DNA of 64,000 nucleotides from Linnemannia schmuckeri (taxonomy: Eukaryota; Mortierellomycota; Mortierellomycetes; Mortierellales; Mortierellaceae). The notes beneath the pieces are model-generated. The model saw only the letters and a program-made list of their open reading frames with translations. It had not been told where the DNA came from and did not search any database. A program made the position numbers and the translations under genes. Below, one piece after another: positions 11,538 to 21,668 of the stretch. The DNA lies in NCBI GenBank assembly GCA_029449235.1, contig JANATG010000012.1, positions 930,001 through 994,000 on the forward strand, read 5' to 3'. Numbering within the stretch: position 1 is the stretch's first letter; each line of letters starts with the position of its first letter.

Positions 11538-13400
11538 TACATCAAGGAATAGTGGCCTCGATATTACATTTTTGGTTTCAAACTCTTGACTGACCATGCT
11601 CAACGAAAACAAAAAAAAAAAAAAAAAAAAAAACTTGTTCTTTAATGTCACCTCTGACCTTCTTGGTGTAACAGGATCTGGTTGAGTTCCCAAGCAAGGA
11701 AATGACCCCTGCACTCAAGGATCTCGCCAAGAGCATGAACAGACAGTCAGAGATGCAGGCTCTGCCCGAGAACTCGCCCAACCTGGCCATGCCTAACGGC
11801 AACAACCAGAGTGGCCGCAAGGGCGTATCGTTATCTCACAGGTAAGGCAGACATGTGTTTCTCTTTCTCTTTCACGATCTCGCAAATGTGAAAAAAGATA
11901 CAGAACTGAACGACCTTGATGCCAGTTTACTGAGGAGATATGGAATAGTAACTAACCGTTTGTGCCTGGATCTATCCCAATTGACGACTATAGATATCAT
12001 AGTGCCATGGATGGACAGGAGTGGCCAGTGGAAATGCATTCGTACAACGAAAGATTCACGAAGATGATCGAAGCAGTGAAGCGCCGACATGATCCCGTCG
12101 TCACCACCGTTGGTAGGTTCAAAAAAAAAAAAGAGCGATGATTCATCCGTGGGACAAGCAAGTTGAGAAAGAGAGAGAGAGAGCAGTCCTCCCTCCCTTT
12201 CGGTCTTTGATTTCGCAGGACGGGAATCTTTATTTGTGAACCCGGATGGATTGAATCGCCACTGACTGACTTATGGATATTATTTCTCCTCAATTGAACT
12301 TGCGTTTTTTAAATAGCCCAAGGAATTCTCGAATTCAAACAGGCAAAGAGATCGCATATCGTTGACACGGATGTGCAGGCATTCTTGGATCGATTCTACA
12401 TGTCACGCATCGGGATCCGTATGTTGATCGGTATGTTTCTTTACTTTTCTGTTGGCCATGGTTGCTTCTTAATTGAACCTCAGTTTACACAATGGATGGA
12501 TCACAGACCAAAGACCAAATATTCACATGGGTCGGGTGTTATGGGGTTTACTTTCCCTTTTTGAATTTTCTAGGTCAACACATTGCACTGAACAAAGGAC
12601 CATCACGGAAGGATTATGTCGGCATTATTTGCACAAAGACCAACTTGTCAGACATGGCTCAGGAGGCGATTGATAATGCAAAGTTTATCTGCGAGGATTA
12701 CTATGGCTTGTTCCGTGGACCCGAAGTTCATCTTCATTGCAAGAAGGACCTCGAGTTCATGTATGTCCCCTCTCACTTGAGTCACATGCTGTTTGAGTTG
12801 CTTAAGAACTCACTCCGGGCTGTGGTGGAACAGTACGGAACAGAGTGCGACGAATACCCCCCTATCAAGCTGATTGTCGCGCAAGGAAAGGAGGTAAGCA
12901 AGGGCCTTCAACTAATCAGTTTTTCATTTAGCAGCAATATGAGTTTCATGGGGGCGAAGGTAGCCAAGGTACTCACCCATACTGTGATATTTTTAACGTT
13001 GTTCGTAGGATATTGCCATCAAGATTTCAGATGAGGGTGGCGGAATTCCCAGGAGTGGAGTGCCATTGGTATGGACCTATATGTATACTACAGCACCTTC
13101 GCAGCACCTTGACCCTACATTTGACAAGTCGGACTTTAAGGCGCCCATGGCTGGATTTGGATATGGTCTTCCCATAAGCAGGCTTTATGCTAGATACTTT
13201 GGAGGCGATTTGAAGCTAATCTCCATGGAGGGGTAAGTTCAAGGGATCAGGTATCGGCTTTCAGGCGGAGGCTTTTTGTCCTACGAGATCAGTTGCTTAC
13301 TCGAACTCATCTTAACTCGTTTTTTTCTCTATTTAGTTATGGCACGGACGTGTATCTGCACTTGAACAGAATCTCCAACAGTGATGAGCCTCTGCCCTAG
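11114..13400 (+). CDS. Mitochondrial pyruvate dehydrogenase kinase
   Basis: Eight exons: 11114-11207, 11315-11481, 11675-11841, 11994-12112, 12317-12430, 12574-12893, 13009-13232 and 13337-13400, giving 422 aa. The protein phosphorylates and inactivates the E1 subunit of pyruvate dehydrogenase in the mitochondrial matrix. The N-terminal four-helix domain contains MSRIGIRMLIGQH (H-box region, His about residue 223). The GHKL ATP-binding domain shows an N-box (FELLKNSLRAVVE, about 294-306), a G1 box (SDEGGGI, about 334) and a G2 box (GFGYGLPISRLYARYFGG, about 376). VWTYMYTTAP is the typical PDK segment. It could in principle be a branched-chain ketoacid dehydrogenase kinase, but these motifs favour PDK. 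AATAAA occurs about 35 bp after the stop. Confidence 0.93.
11501..11633 (+). repeat. T35 ... A23 inverted homopolymers within a PDK intron
   Basis: Within intron 11482-11674 a 35-T run (11501-11535) is followed 75 nt later by a 23-A run (11611-11633). In the transcript they can pair as a U/A hairpin that brings the splice sites closer. Confidence 0.75.
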
Positions 13401-13701
13401 ACGCAAACTTCAAGCGAATATGCCCTTGATGAGATAGAATAAATAACAATCGAACTATGTACTGTACTAAACAACGGCGCGGGCATTATGAATTGTGAAT
13501 GGGTGGTCATGACGGCGGTTGCACACCCCTTAAATCAACGACGGGCAATGACGAAAGGACCTCAGACGAGAATGGTGATTTTCTCGGACAGAAATCTTTT
13601 TTGTTCTTCTCGCCATTCCAGTTCACACGCACTTCTTCATTCTTGACTCAACAGTCTCCTTACCCTACACTAACAACACCCAACCACAAACATAAGCAAT
13701 C
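13401..13701. other. Spacer PDK / TOM22
   Basis: Contains the 3' end of PDK (AATAAA near 13438) and the pyrimidine-rich leader of TOM22. No coding signal. Confidence 0.5.
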
Positions 13702-14251
13702 ATGGTCAAACTGGAAGAAGTCAGCCTCGATCACGTTGAGGAGGAGGAATACAGCGAGAGCGATTCGTCCTCGGTCTACTCGTCCGATGACGACGAAGAC
13801 GACGTTGACAACATCGAGTCGATCCTCGACCGAATCTGGGCATTGCAGGACGTGATCCCCGCCAAGACTCGCAAGTCCATCGCCGACAAGTGCTCGGCTG
13901 TTTACGATTTCGGAAAGGCCAGCACAAAGTTCCTTGGCAACTCGGCTTGGGTTCTTACTACTAGTGCTTTGCTCTTGGTCTTGCCATTGATGATCGAGCT
14001 TGAGCATGAGCAAGGGTTGATTGAGTACGAGAAGATGCAGCAGCAGAGCACCCAGGTAATAAAACTAATTGCGAGAGGCACCTCGGATCGAAGGCATACC
14101 ATTGTTTCGATAGCATGTTCACTGTTATTATTCTCTACTCTTTGCTGACTTATCCTGCCTATGTGCTGTTCACTTGCTGTAGATGCTTTCGCAGCCTTCT
14201 GGCCAGCAGCAGAAGAAGCAGGCTTCCGGAATTGTGCCCCCAGGCTTCTAA
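13702..14251 (+). CDS. TOM22: Mitochondrial import receptor subunit Tom22
   Basis: Two exons: 13702-14055 and 14183-14251, giving 140 aa. Tom22 is the central receptor of the outer-membrane TOM complex. It has the expected acidic cytosolic N-terminus (residues about 12-40 rich in E, D and S, including YSSDDDEDDVDN), a conserved ESILDRIWALQDVIPAKTR segment, and one membrane segment (about 82-98, WVLTTSALLLVLPLMIE) followed by a short Q-rich intermembrane-space tail. The length is typical for the family (about 140-152 aa). The intron lies just before the last 22 residues. Confidence 0.92.
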
Positions 14252-15014
14252 GCATGGGGACAGGAGAATCTGATTTTTGCGGACTGGGAAAGAAAAAGAA
14301 ATATTGATGAACGAGATCAGAATGATGTAGTCGTGGAAGGATCGTCCATCAAGAGGCATTGATAGGTCAAGAGCTTGAAAAGATCCCGATCTGGAATTAG
14401 TAGGCTTTCCTCGCTACGTATCAGGATACAGTTCACTTTGCGCGTCCTCCTTTCACAAACTCCCTTCCTTTCCTACATCGATACTGTCACCAGTTGTTTG
14501 TTTTCAGTATCCTTCCCAGCTCCTTGGCGCCTTGTACATTACCACTATTTCCCAATACATAAAGAGTTATTTCCTCAGATTCTTATTTGATCTACAGTTT
14601 CAGCTATGCGGATGACTTTTCCTTTCTAAGTAGCCAGCCCTAGGAGGACAAGAAAGATGCAGGAATGCTTAGATGCCCTTGTGTGTGCGTGCCCTACCCT
14701 GCCTTGCCAAGTCCTTGTGTTATGAGTAAGTGGGGCAGGGATGGTGGATGACAGGCTCTGAGCTTCTTCTCCAATTCCACTCTTCTTGTGGTCCTATTGG
14801 CTGGAGTGACAGGGCGGTGAGAGCAGCAGCGTGCCCTTCTCCCTCGCTCTTTCTCTTCTTCATCACTATCCCTTCATCGTTCTGTGCCTACCTCTGCAGC
14901 TTTCTTCTCTCCCTACTTCTTACTTTCTTCACCCCAACACTTCTTTTTCTTCTTCTTTCTTCATCCTCATCCCACTCGCCCAACTTTCTAACTCCACACT
15001 AACAACCCACAACA
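14252..15014. other. Spacer TOM22 / Bqt4-like gene
   Basis: 763 bp with no convincing coding region. The final 200 bp are C/T-rich and form the promoter and leader of the next gene. Confidence 0.5.
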
Positions 15015-16135
15015 ATGTCTGCAACTGTCGCTAAAGCAACTCTCAGCGAGACTAACGTTGAGACCATCACCACCGTCACAACAGTTGAAGAAACCGTCGC
15101 CAACCTCGAAGTCGTCGCCTCCGCCGCCACCGCCACCCCTGTCGTCCTTATTGCCGAGCCAACTTTGCACCGTGAACTCCCCATCTTCAGCAACCCTCTC
15201 CTGGCCAACGCCACCCAGTCCAACTCTGTCCCCCTCAAACCCAAGGTCGTCCGCATCAAGTCTGCTGGCAACAAGTCTCTTTCTGTCCTCAGGATCAGCG
15301 CTCCCAAGGTCGATGGCGAAGTTGTCGTGATGCGTCGTCTCGACACTGACCTTGTCAACGCCACCTCCATGTACAATGCCGCATATCCCGCCATCTCGGA
15401 AAAGATGGATGCCAAGGAGAGCGCTTTTGTGACCAAGAAGTATGATGGCGTTGTTGAAAAGTCTGGAGCCTTGGCTGGCGTCTGGTAAGTTTCTTGTTAT
15501 TTTTTATGGGAAAGTGTGGCGCGTGAGTACCCTGTGTGACAGAGCCATGTGACCTAACCAGCAATACATTGTCGGCACTTTTTTTTTTTTTTTTTTCATT
15601 AGGATCACTATTCCTCAAGGTATGGCAACACACTCTTTTGTACTGATGATGGATAATACACTAGGGAGGAAGAAGCGTTGGTCCTGAATATTTGAAAAAA
15701 TGTAGTTGAAAGTTTGTTTTGCTAACAGTTCTATTTTCATTACAATTGTCATGTCCACTCATAGCCAAGACATTGGCCAAGGAATACGGAATTGACCAGT
15801 TCATGCGTCCTCTTCTCGATGCTCCTAACCCCAAGAACAACAACAACACTACGATTGAAGGCGAAGAGGTTGTCGAGAAGAGTATCATTACTGAAGTGAC
15901 AATTGTTCAGACTTCGCAGAAGCGCGAGGCCGATGTTGATATCGAGGAGTTGCAGGACACGGCCGACAAGCTGGATGAGCTCACTGTGGCCGATGTTAAA
16001 GTGATGAAGCGCAGGATTGAAGAGTTGGAGGACCAGGCCAACAGAGACAGGAAGAAGTTCCGTGGTTTGGCTGTTGTTGCTGCTGGTTTGGCCGCAGCCT
16101 CAGTCATCCCTCAAGTCCTCCCTTACTTTTCGTAA
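15015..16135 (+). CDS. Bqt4-like KilA-N/APSES-domain membrane protein
   Basis: Three exons: 15015-15484, a 17-nt microexon 15603-15619, and 15765-16135, giving 285 aa. Residues about 88-180 resemble a KilA-N/APSES domain: VVVMRRLDTDLVNATSMYNA, then a W-I-x-I-P element (ITIPQ) encoded by the microexon, then AKTLAKEYGIDQFMRPLL. A coiled coil (about 225-260, VKVMKRRIEELEDQANRDRK) precedes a hydrophobic C-terminal tail (about 262-285) that ends the protein. APSES domain plus tail anchor is the architecture of fission-yeast Bqt4, an inner nuclear membrane protein that ties telomeres to the envelope. DNA-binding APSES regulators lack the tail anchor. The N-terminal 85 residues are low-complexity T/V/A. 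The Bqt4 role is inferred from architecture. Confidence 0.75.
15603..15619 (+). other. 17-nt microexon of the Bqt4-like gene
   Basis: It sits 6 nt after an 18-T polypyrimidine run (15579-15596) and AG, and ends before gtatgg. It contributes the last base of a Trp codon, ITIPQ, and the first base of an Ala codon. Skipping it would shift the frame and break the KilA-N domain. Confidence 0.85.
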
Positions 16136-16315
16136 GACGTACTTGTTTGTCGATACATTTCATTCACAGGAGCGTAGTTGGAAGCTATGTCTGTTCGTCG
16201 CTTGACTGTCGACTGGCCATGGGCATCACCGCCTGATTTCATGTGTCTGGCCTGTCTTTCTTGTCGTGCTTATTACCTGACAAACGGACGAAGTGTCGTT
16301 GCCCTGGCGGCACGC

Positions 16316-16346
<31 letters not shown>

Positions 16347-17165
16347 CATCTTCCTGGTTTGCTTTTTTTCCCCTTCCCGTTGACTTTCCTGTCTTATTTT
16401 TCCATCTTCCTTTTTTTCTCCTTCCCGCACTCATCTCTTCAGGTGATATGTTGACATTCACCCCTTGCAGAGACAGATAGTTACTTTCTTTGTATCCATA
16501 CCACGCCTTACTGTTGTTGTTTTTCTTTCTTCCCTTACCCTGTTTCTTTTTTTTCCCTTATTTTTATGCTCACCCCATTCTCATTCTCGAATAATTAGTC
16601 AGTTTTTCTTTCTGGCAAATCTCGACAACAGTGCCCTCTGGCGGTTGTTCCCTTCCTTGTCCGTTTTCTTATCTTCCTTTTTACGAATCGCCCTTTCTCT
16701 TACTCGATGTATCCATAGACGTTCCTTTAACCTAATAAATAAATCACATAACCGCAAAAAAAAAGGGAACCGTGATGATGGGACTGTTGAATGCGTAGTA
16801 CGACACCGGAAGCACTTTGCCGTTGGCCGTTGCGTTCTCCCCTTCGAGGCGTAATAATAGTTGATGTTTGATGATATGGTCTCACGACAAAAATAGGTCC
16901 CTGAGCCATTTACATTGCCTCCTTGCTTGGCTTCCCCCATTTCTCTTTATTGTGTTCCCTTCGCTGTTTCTTTTTCCCTCTTCACGCTCGTCCGTTATTA
17001 TTTTTTTCCACACCCTCATACCCTGCCCTCATGTCACCGCCTCGCTCATTCCTGTTTCTCTCAGTGACAGTCCTGTCTTTTTTTGCCCTGCTTCTATATA
17101 AACGAGCCAGCCTCTCTCATGAACAACCAGACAACAACATCAACCTCCCTTCCCAAAACACAGAC
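16136..17165. other. Spacer upstream of chitinase, pyrimidine-rich
   Basis: About 1 kb, T/C-rich on the plus strand, including a 26-T run at 16316-16341. Open frames here are low-complexity (Phe/Leu/Ser) and look non-coding. The last part may encode an N-terminal extension of the chitinase (see findings). Confidence 0.5.
17095..17102 (+). promoter_or_regulatory. TATA box of the chitinase gene
   Basis: TATATAAA lies 71 bp before the ATG at 17166. If it is the true core promoter, the upstream in-frame ATG at 17031 would not be in the mRNA made from it. Confidence 0.5.
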
Positions 17166-18696
17166 ATGAGTTCCTCCAACACCCACCCCGGCAGCTTTGT
17201 CGTCTGCTCCTACTTTGTCGCTTGGGCTATCTATGGTCGCAACCACAACGTCTTTGACCTCCCCGCCCAGAATCTTACCCATATCCTCTACGCATTTGCT
17301 AACCTCGACAACGAAGGTCGGGTCTTCCTTGGCGACCCCTGGGCCGACACCGACAAGGTACTTTTTGGCCTTTTCTCTAATCGCTTACTTGTTACTGTTC
17401 TTTGTCGTTCGTTTACGCTTTGTTTTGTCAGCACAACTTTACAATTAATATTCACCCTTGGCTCTTACATATTTTTTTTTATATCTTTATAGCATTACGA
17501 GGACGACTCGTGGAACGAGACTGGAACCAACTTGTATGGCAACTTTAAGCGTCTTGGTCTTCTCAAGAAGGCCAACCGCCATTTGAAGGTGTCTCTCAGT
17601 ATCGGTGGCTGGACTTGGTCGACTCATTTCGCAGAAGTTGCTGCCAACCCTGACAAGCGAGCCGTAAGCACACTATAAACATGATGTGGAAGTGTTAGAA
17701 ATGCTGTCAAGTACTGACGTTTAGGTCCAACACCTAATGACTTACTGTTTCGACTTGCTCTGCTGTTACTTTAGAAATTTGTGAAGACATCAATGGAGCT
17801 CATGGACAACTTGGGACTGGATGGTTTGGACATTGACTGGGTAAGATATCGCTGTGTCGTGAGTGACGATTCACGCCAAGAGAACAAATTGAGCCACAGT
17901 CTAATTAATGCGAATGCTTACGTCCTGTCGAATCGAGTAGGAGTACCCCAAGACACCAGAGGATGCAGTCAACTATGTTTCATTGCTTCGTGAACTTCGC
18001 CAGGCCATGGACGAGTACGCAGCCGCGAAGGGAGACTCCATCCCTTACCTCCTCACTGGCGCGATGCCCTGCGGCGAGTCTCAGTACTCTCTCCTGCGGT
18101 TGAACGAGATGAACCAGTATATGGACTCGTTCTACTTGATGGCTTACGATCTTGCGGGTTCATGGTCAAACGCTGCAGGACACCAGAGCAACTTGCACGG
18201 AGGCGATAACAACGTCCACAAGGCAGTCCAACATTATATCCAACAGGGCATCCCCTCGCACAAGATCATTGTTGGAATGCCCATCTACGGTCGTGCCTTC
18301 CAGAACACCAACGGAATCGGACATCCATTTGAGGGCATCGGACCAGGAACTTGGGAACAAGGTGTGTACGATTATAAGACTCTACCTCTTCCTGGAGCGG
18401 TGGAATACTATGATGCCGACACGGTGTCGAGTTACTCGTACGATTCTGCCAAGCGCGAGCTTATTACGTATGATTCTCCCATGGTCATTGACCGCAAGGC
18501 TGAGTACGTTGCGCAGCACCGGTTGGGCGGGGCCATGTTCTGGGAGTCGAGCGCGGATTTCCAGGGAGATCATGAGCGGTCGTTGATTGGCGCTGTGTCC
18601 AAGGGACTAAGACGCCATGCGCCCCTGGATACTAGCTTGAACCATTTGAGCTACCCCACCAGCATCTACGAGAACGTCCGCAATGGATTCGAGTAA
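17166..18696 (+). CDS. Glycoside hydrolase family 18 chitinase
   Basis: Four exons: 17166-17357, 17493-17663, 17775-17840 and 17941-18696, giving 394 aa. It is a retaining chitinase that cleaves beta-1,4-N-acetylglucosamine polymers. Family motifs are clear: VCSYFVAWAIYGR near the start, the substrate-site SLSIGGWTWS, and the catalytic D-x-x-D-x-D-x-E as DGLDIDW plus E144. The intron at 17841-17940 falls directly before the catalytic Glu. Later motifs YLMAYDLAGSW, GMPIYGRAF and LGGAMFWESSADF complete the TIM barrel. There is no chitin-binding domain and, from this ATG, no signal peptide, so the product would be cytosolic or unconventionally exported. A role in wall remodelling is inferred from the family. 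Confidence 0.93.
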
Positions 18697-18837
18697 TAAA
18701 TATCTTTGGGTTTATCGGCTCTTGTTATCCGGTTTGCATCAAATAAAAAGCCTTTTTCTATTTTCCTTGGCATGTTTTTTTGAAAGCGGTGATAATTACG
18801 CCACCAATTCCTGAATTTCACTTCGGTCACTCAAACA
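18697..18837. other. 3' region of chitinase gene
   Basis: Contains an AATAAA signal near 18741 that fits the chitinase transcript end. No coding signal. Confidence 0.5.
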
Positions 18838-19232
18838 TGCTTTCCAACAGGAAGCTTGAGATTCCTGAGATCAAGAGGATTAAGAGCGGATGAAAGGCAT
18901 CTGAGATGACACCATTGGCAGATTCAGCAGCTATGGTTACATTAGTAGGATTTTGTTTTCGAATGCGTCTCAATGCCGTCATCCACATCCTCTTGCTCAA
19001 TAAATCAGACTCAGTGAGCCGAACAAAGGGTTCATAGGCAAAGGGTCGAACGCGTCGTAGTTCTCGTCCGAGCGAGGGTCGTGGTCGCGGCGGTGAAGGT
19101 GGCGATAAACTAGGCCGTTGGGCGGGTTCGTGTCGTGTGGGAAGACTACCAGGATTCCCTGCTTCCTCTTAAACATGTCCCCCCTGTAGTCTGTGTGGTC
19201 ACCGCGTCACCTACTGTCCCCTAGAATCCTGA
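18838..19232 (+). pseudogene. Decayed retrotransposon gag-like fragment with zinc knuckle
   Basis: One reading frame, interrupted by three stops, can be followed from about 18838 to 19232. It includes MTPLADSAAMVTLVGFCFRM, a basic Gly/Arg stretch (RRSSRPSEGRGRGGEGG) and a cysteine cluster CPPCSLCGHRVTYC at about 19176-19217. The cluster resembles a CCHC zinc knuckle that has lost residues between the second Cys and the His. RG-rich sequence before a CCHC knuckle is typical of the C-terminal part of retroelement Gag proteins. The in-frame stops show it is not functional. The element family cannot be named from this fragment. Confidence 0.45.
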
Positions 19233-20007
19233 GCCCCAGCACGCTTCGATCAGCTTGGCCGGTTCCCCTAGGCCCGGATGCTCCGACCCAAGGAGTTCTC
19301 CCGAGGGCTCTGATGCTCTGCCGGTCCCGCGACTCCAACCCTCTTGGATTGAAGCCCAACCTCCCCTTCACATAGATAGCTAGCATTACCTTAGAATCTC
19401 CTTTCAGTTCCTTTTCGTTCTCTTTCATAAATATAGATTATTTTCCTAAATACTTTCTCTCTTTGTCCTGATGACCATCTTCCGCTGAGCATTCATCTAT
19501 CTGGCTTTCATCTTCTAACTCTTCCTTCTGGAGCTCTCTATCCTAGGACCCTCTCCTTCTTCCTCTCTATCTTCTTCTGGTTGCTCTTTTTGATCGCTCG
19601 TGATGCATTCTCCCCAATGACAGCCACCCGATTCACCTCGCAACCGAACATGGTGGATCCAACCTGGGTCTTTTTCTTTATGCCTCTCTACTTGTCTGTT
19701 ACGCTCTCCCGTTGCTGCTTCCTCCTTTTCCATTTTTGCTCGCATCTCGTCGACCTCACCTATTGTCGAGTTGCCTCCTCCTCGCGTTTTGATGCCTTAT
19801 GTCATCTCCTTCATTCTTTTCTATTTCACTTTACATCTGCATTTTACACCGACGACCACACTTTTTCCTTTTATTCTTTGCCCGTTGTTGCCTGCTTGGC
19901 CTTTTTATTTGCTCGCTGGTTATATCTGTCTTCGGCTCCCTCCTAATCCATCAGCATCCAACAAACTTTTCCTCCCCTTCTCGAGTATTCTCTATTTTTT
20001 CATCTAA

Positions 20008-21150
20008 AGACGAGGTTCCCCCTGCGTATGAGGTCAAGGCGGCTGATTGGCCTTCATACGACGAGGATGGTATTATTTCCTTCACTGTTTTCGTTGACAA
20101 CTTTAAATCCACTTTTGCCGATCGCAAGATTCACCCTTCCTATTTGCTTGTCTGTTTAGAATAATCTCTTTCTGGACTAAAACCCACAACCATCGCAACC
20201 CATCGTCCCTTTGACGACGAATCTTTCGACACGGCTGTTTTTCTTTTTTCAGGCCCTCTTTACCTCGGCCGCGACGCCCTCCGTGAACGACGACGGAAAT
20301 GTGTAATCTCCTCTCCCTAAAAAACACTCAGCCCTTTATCGATTATAATTATATGGCGTTCACAATAGAGGCGAAATTACATCCTTCTATCCCTCCACTT
20401 GATCTTCTTCACTTGTTCTTCTCCTTTCTCAACGACCAACACAAATTGCACCTGAACGACCTCTATTCCGCTTTTCTGATCCTTAAAAGCCCACTATCCT
20501 CCTTTACGATGATGCCATCAGCTTCATCCTCACCCACCCTTCTCCTCCTCCGTCTCCGTTCCCGCTCACCCTTCATCTTCCACCCCCGCTGACAACCCCG
20601 ACAAACACTTTGCCACAGGCCCTTCCGCTCGTCAACCTAGCCACACATGCATGCACTGCGGCAAACATCATCCATCCGACTACTGTTACGTGAAATACCC
20701 GTCCCTCAATTCAAATCGCCCAGACTATGACCCCGCCAAGGACCCTTGCACACGTTTCAAAAACCATAACCTACACGATCATCTCCTTCATCGACAGACA
20801 ATCCTCCTTGGACCTGAACTTCTGGATTTCCCACATTCACCCTCCCTTTCGGTGACGGCGACACCAACGTTCTCGTCGATACTGGTACCGAGATTCCTTG
20901 TATCTCGTCGAGTCTCTTTAATGCTACCGACTTGCGTACCGCTATGGTGCCCAACTCTATTTAGGCGATTGAAATAGCCACCGGTGACATTCAATACACC
21001 CTGGGCTCTGTCCGTTTTTGATGCATGATACAGTTATTACTCTCCACGTTCTCCGCAATCTCATCCCTCCCATCATTAACGGCTGGGATACCCTTCAGTC
21101 CTTTATCTTCTCTATCTCCAGTCAATCTCTCTCCTTCACAACTTGACAGG
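20008..21150 (+). pseudogene. Decayed LTR-retrotransposon gag/protease remnant
   Basis: Several pieces appear in order but in different frames. About 20010-20163 encodes a gag-like stretch (DWPSYDEDGIISFTVFVDNF). About 20650-20690 encodes a degenerate zinc knuckle (CMHCGKHHPSDYC). About 20840-20960 encodes a retropepsin-like active site (LPFGDGDTNVLVDTGTEIPC, with the DTG triad). About 21016-21145 encodes LHVLRNLIPPIINGWDTLQS, which fits the C-terminal half of such proteases. Stops (TAG near 20962, TGA near 21019) and frameshifts separate them. No reverse transcriptase, integrase or flanking LTR was recognised. The order gag, knuckle, protease supports an LTR retroelement origin. Confidence 0.65.
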
Positions 21151-21668
21151 GCATCATCACATGCCCATATATCACTCTCATTCGTTTAACGAACGCAACT
21201 TGTTCGCGTCAAAAGTGCTAAAAGAGCCACGTATAAACACGAACGGTTAGTCAGTCTTTATTTTATGAACAAAAGACGCGACTCTTCCTGCTTATTTTAA
21301 GTAGGGCCCGGCCTACGTAGTGGAATGCTCGCGAGCAATTGACTCTTTAGGTGCCAATTTAACTTTTGTTGTTGATGTTCTTTATCGTTCCCACAGTTGT
21401 CAACTCAGACAAATATACCAGAACAGAAGTACAGTTCATTTGTCAGCTTTCTCGATCGATCGGACTCTCTCTCACTCTCAGCCAAAGCTGGAGTCAAACG
21501 ACATTGACGCTCTATCCAGGGCAGCTGATAACGATTTATTAGTGGCGTCCGGAGTCCAATATATAGACGACAGCAATTGATTTTTTTCCGAGTTTTTTTG
21601 ACCCCCACACATCTCTTTTTTCTCGACCACGTTTTAACTCTGTCATTCACCACACTTAACAAAACACA
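21151..21668. other. Spacer between retroelement remnant and HD gene
   Basis: No clear gene. The last 100 bp are T/C-rich and serve as the leader of the next gene. Confidence 0.45.

Noticed and set aside
14730..15034. Plus-strand frames rich in Leu/Ser/Phe before the Bqt4-like gene
   Set aside because: They are translations of a C/T-rich leader. The same artefact occurs near 16465-16854, 24093-24663 and 55904-56340.
15620..15764. Box C/D snoRNA-like pattern (TGATGATGG ... CTGA) in a Bqt4-like gene intron
   Set aside because: The two boxes are only about 45 nt apart, no terminal stem or C'/D' boxes are evident, and the C box is imperfect.
19771..20007. Hydrophobic open frame that could pass for a small membrane protein
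   Set aside because: Pyrimidine-rich DNA within the decayed retroelement island, with no start context and no family resemblance.
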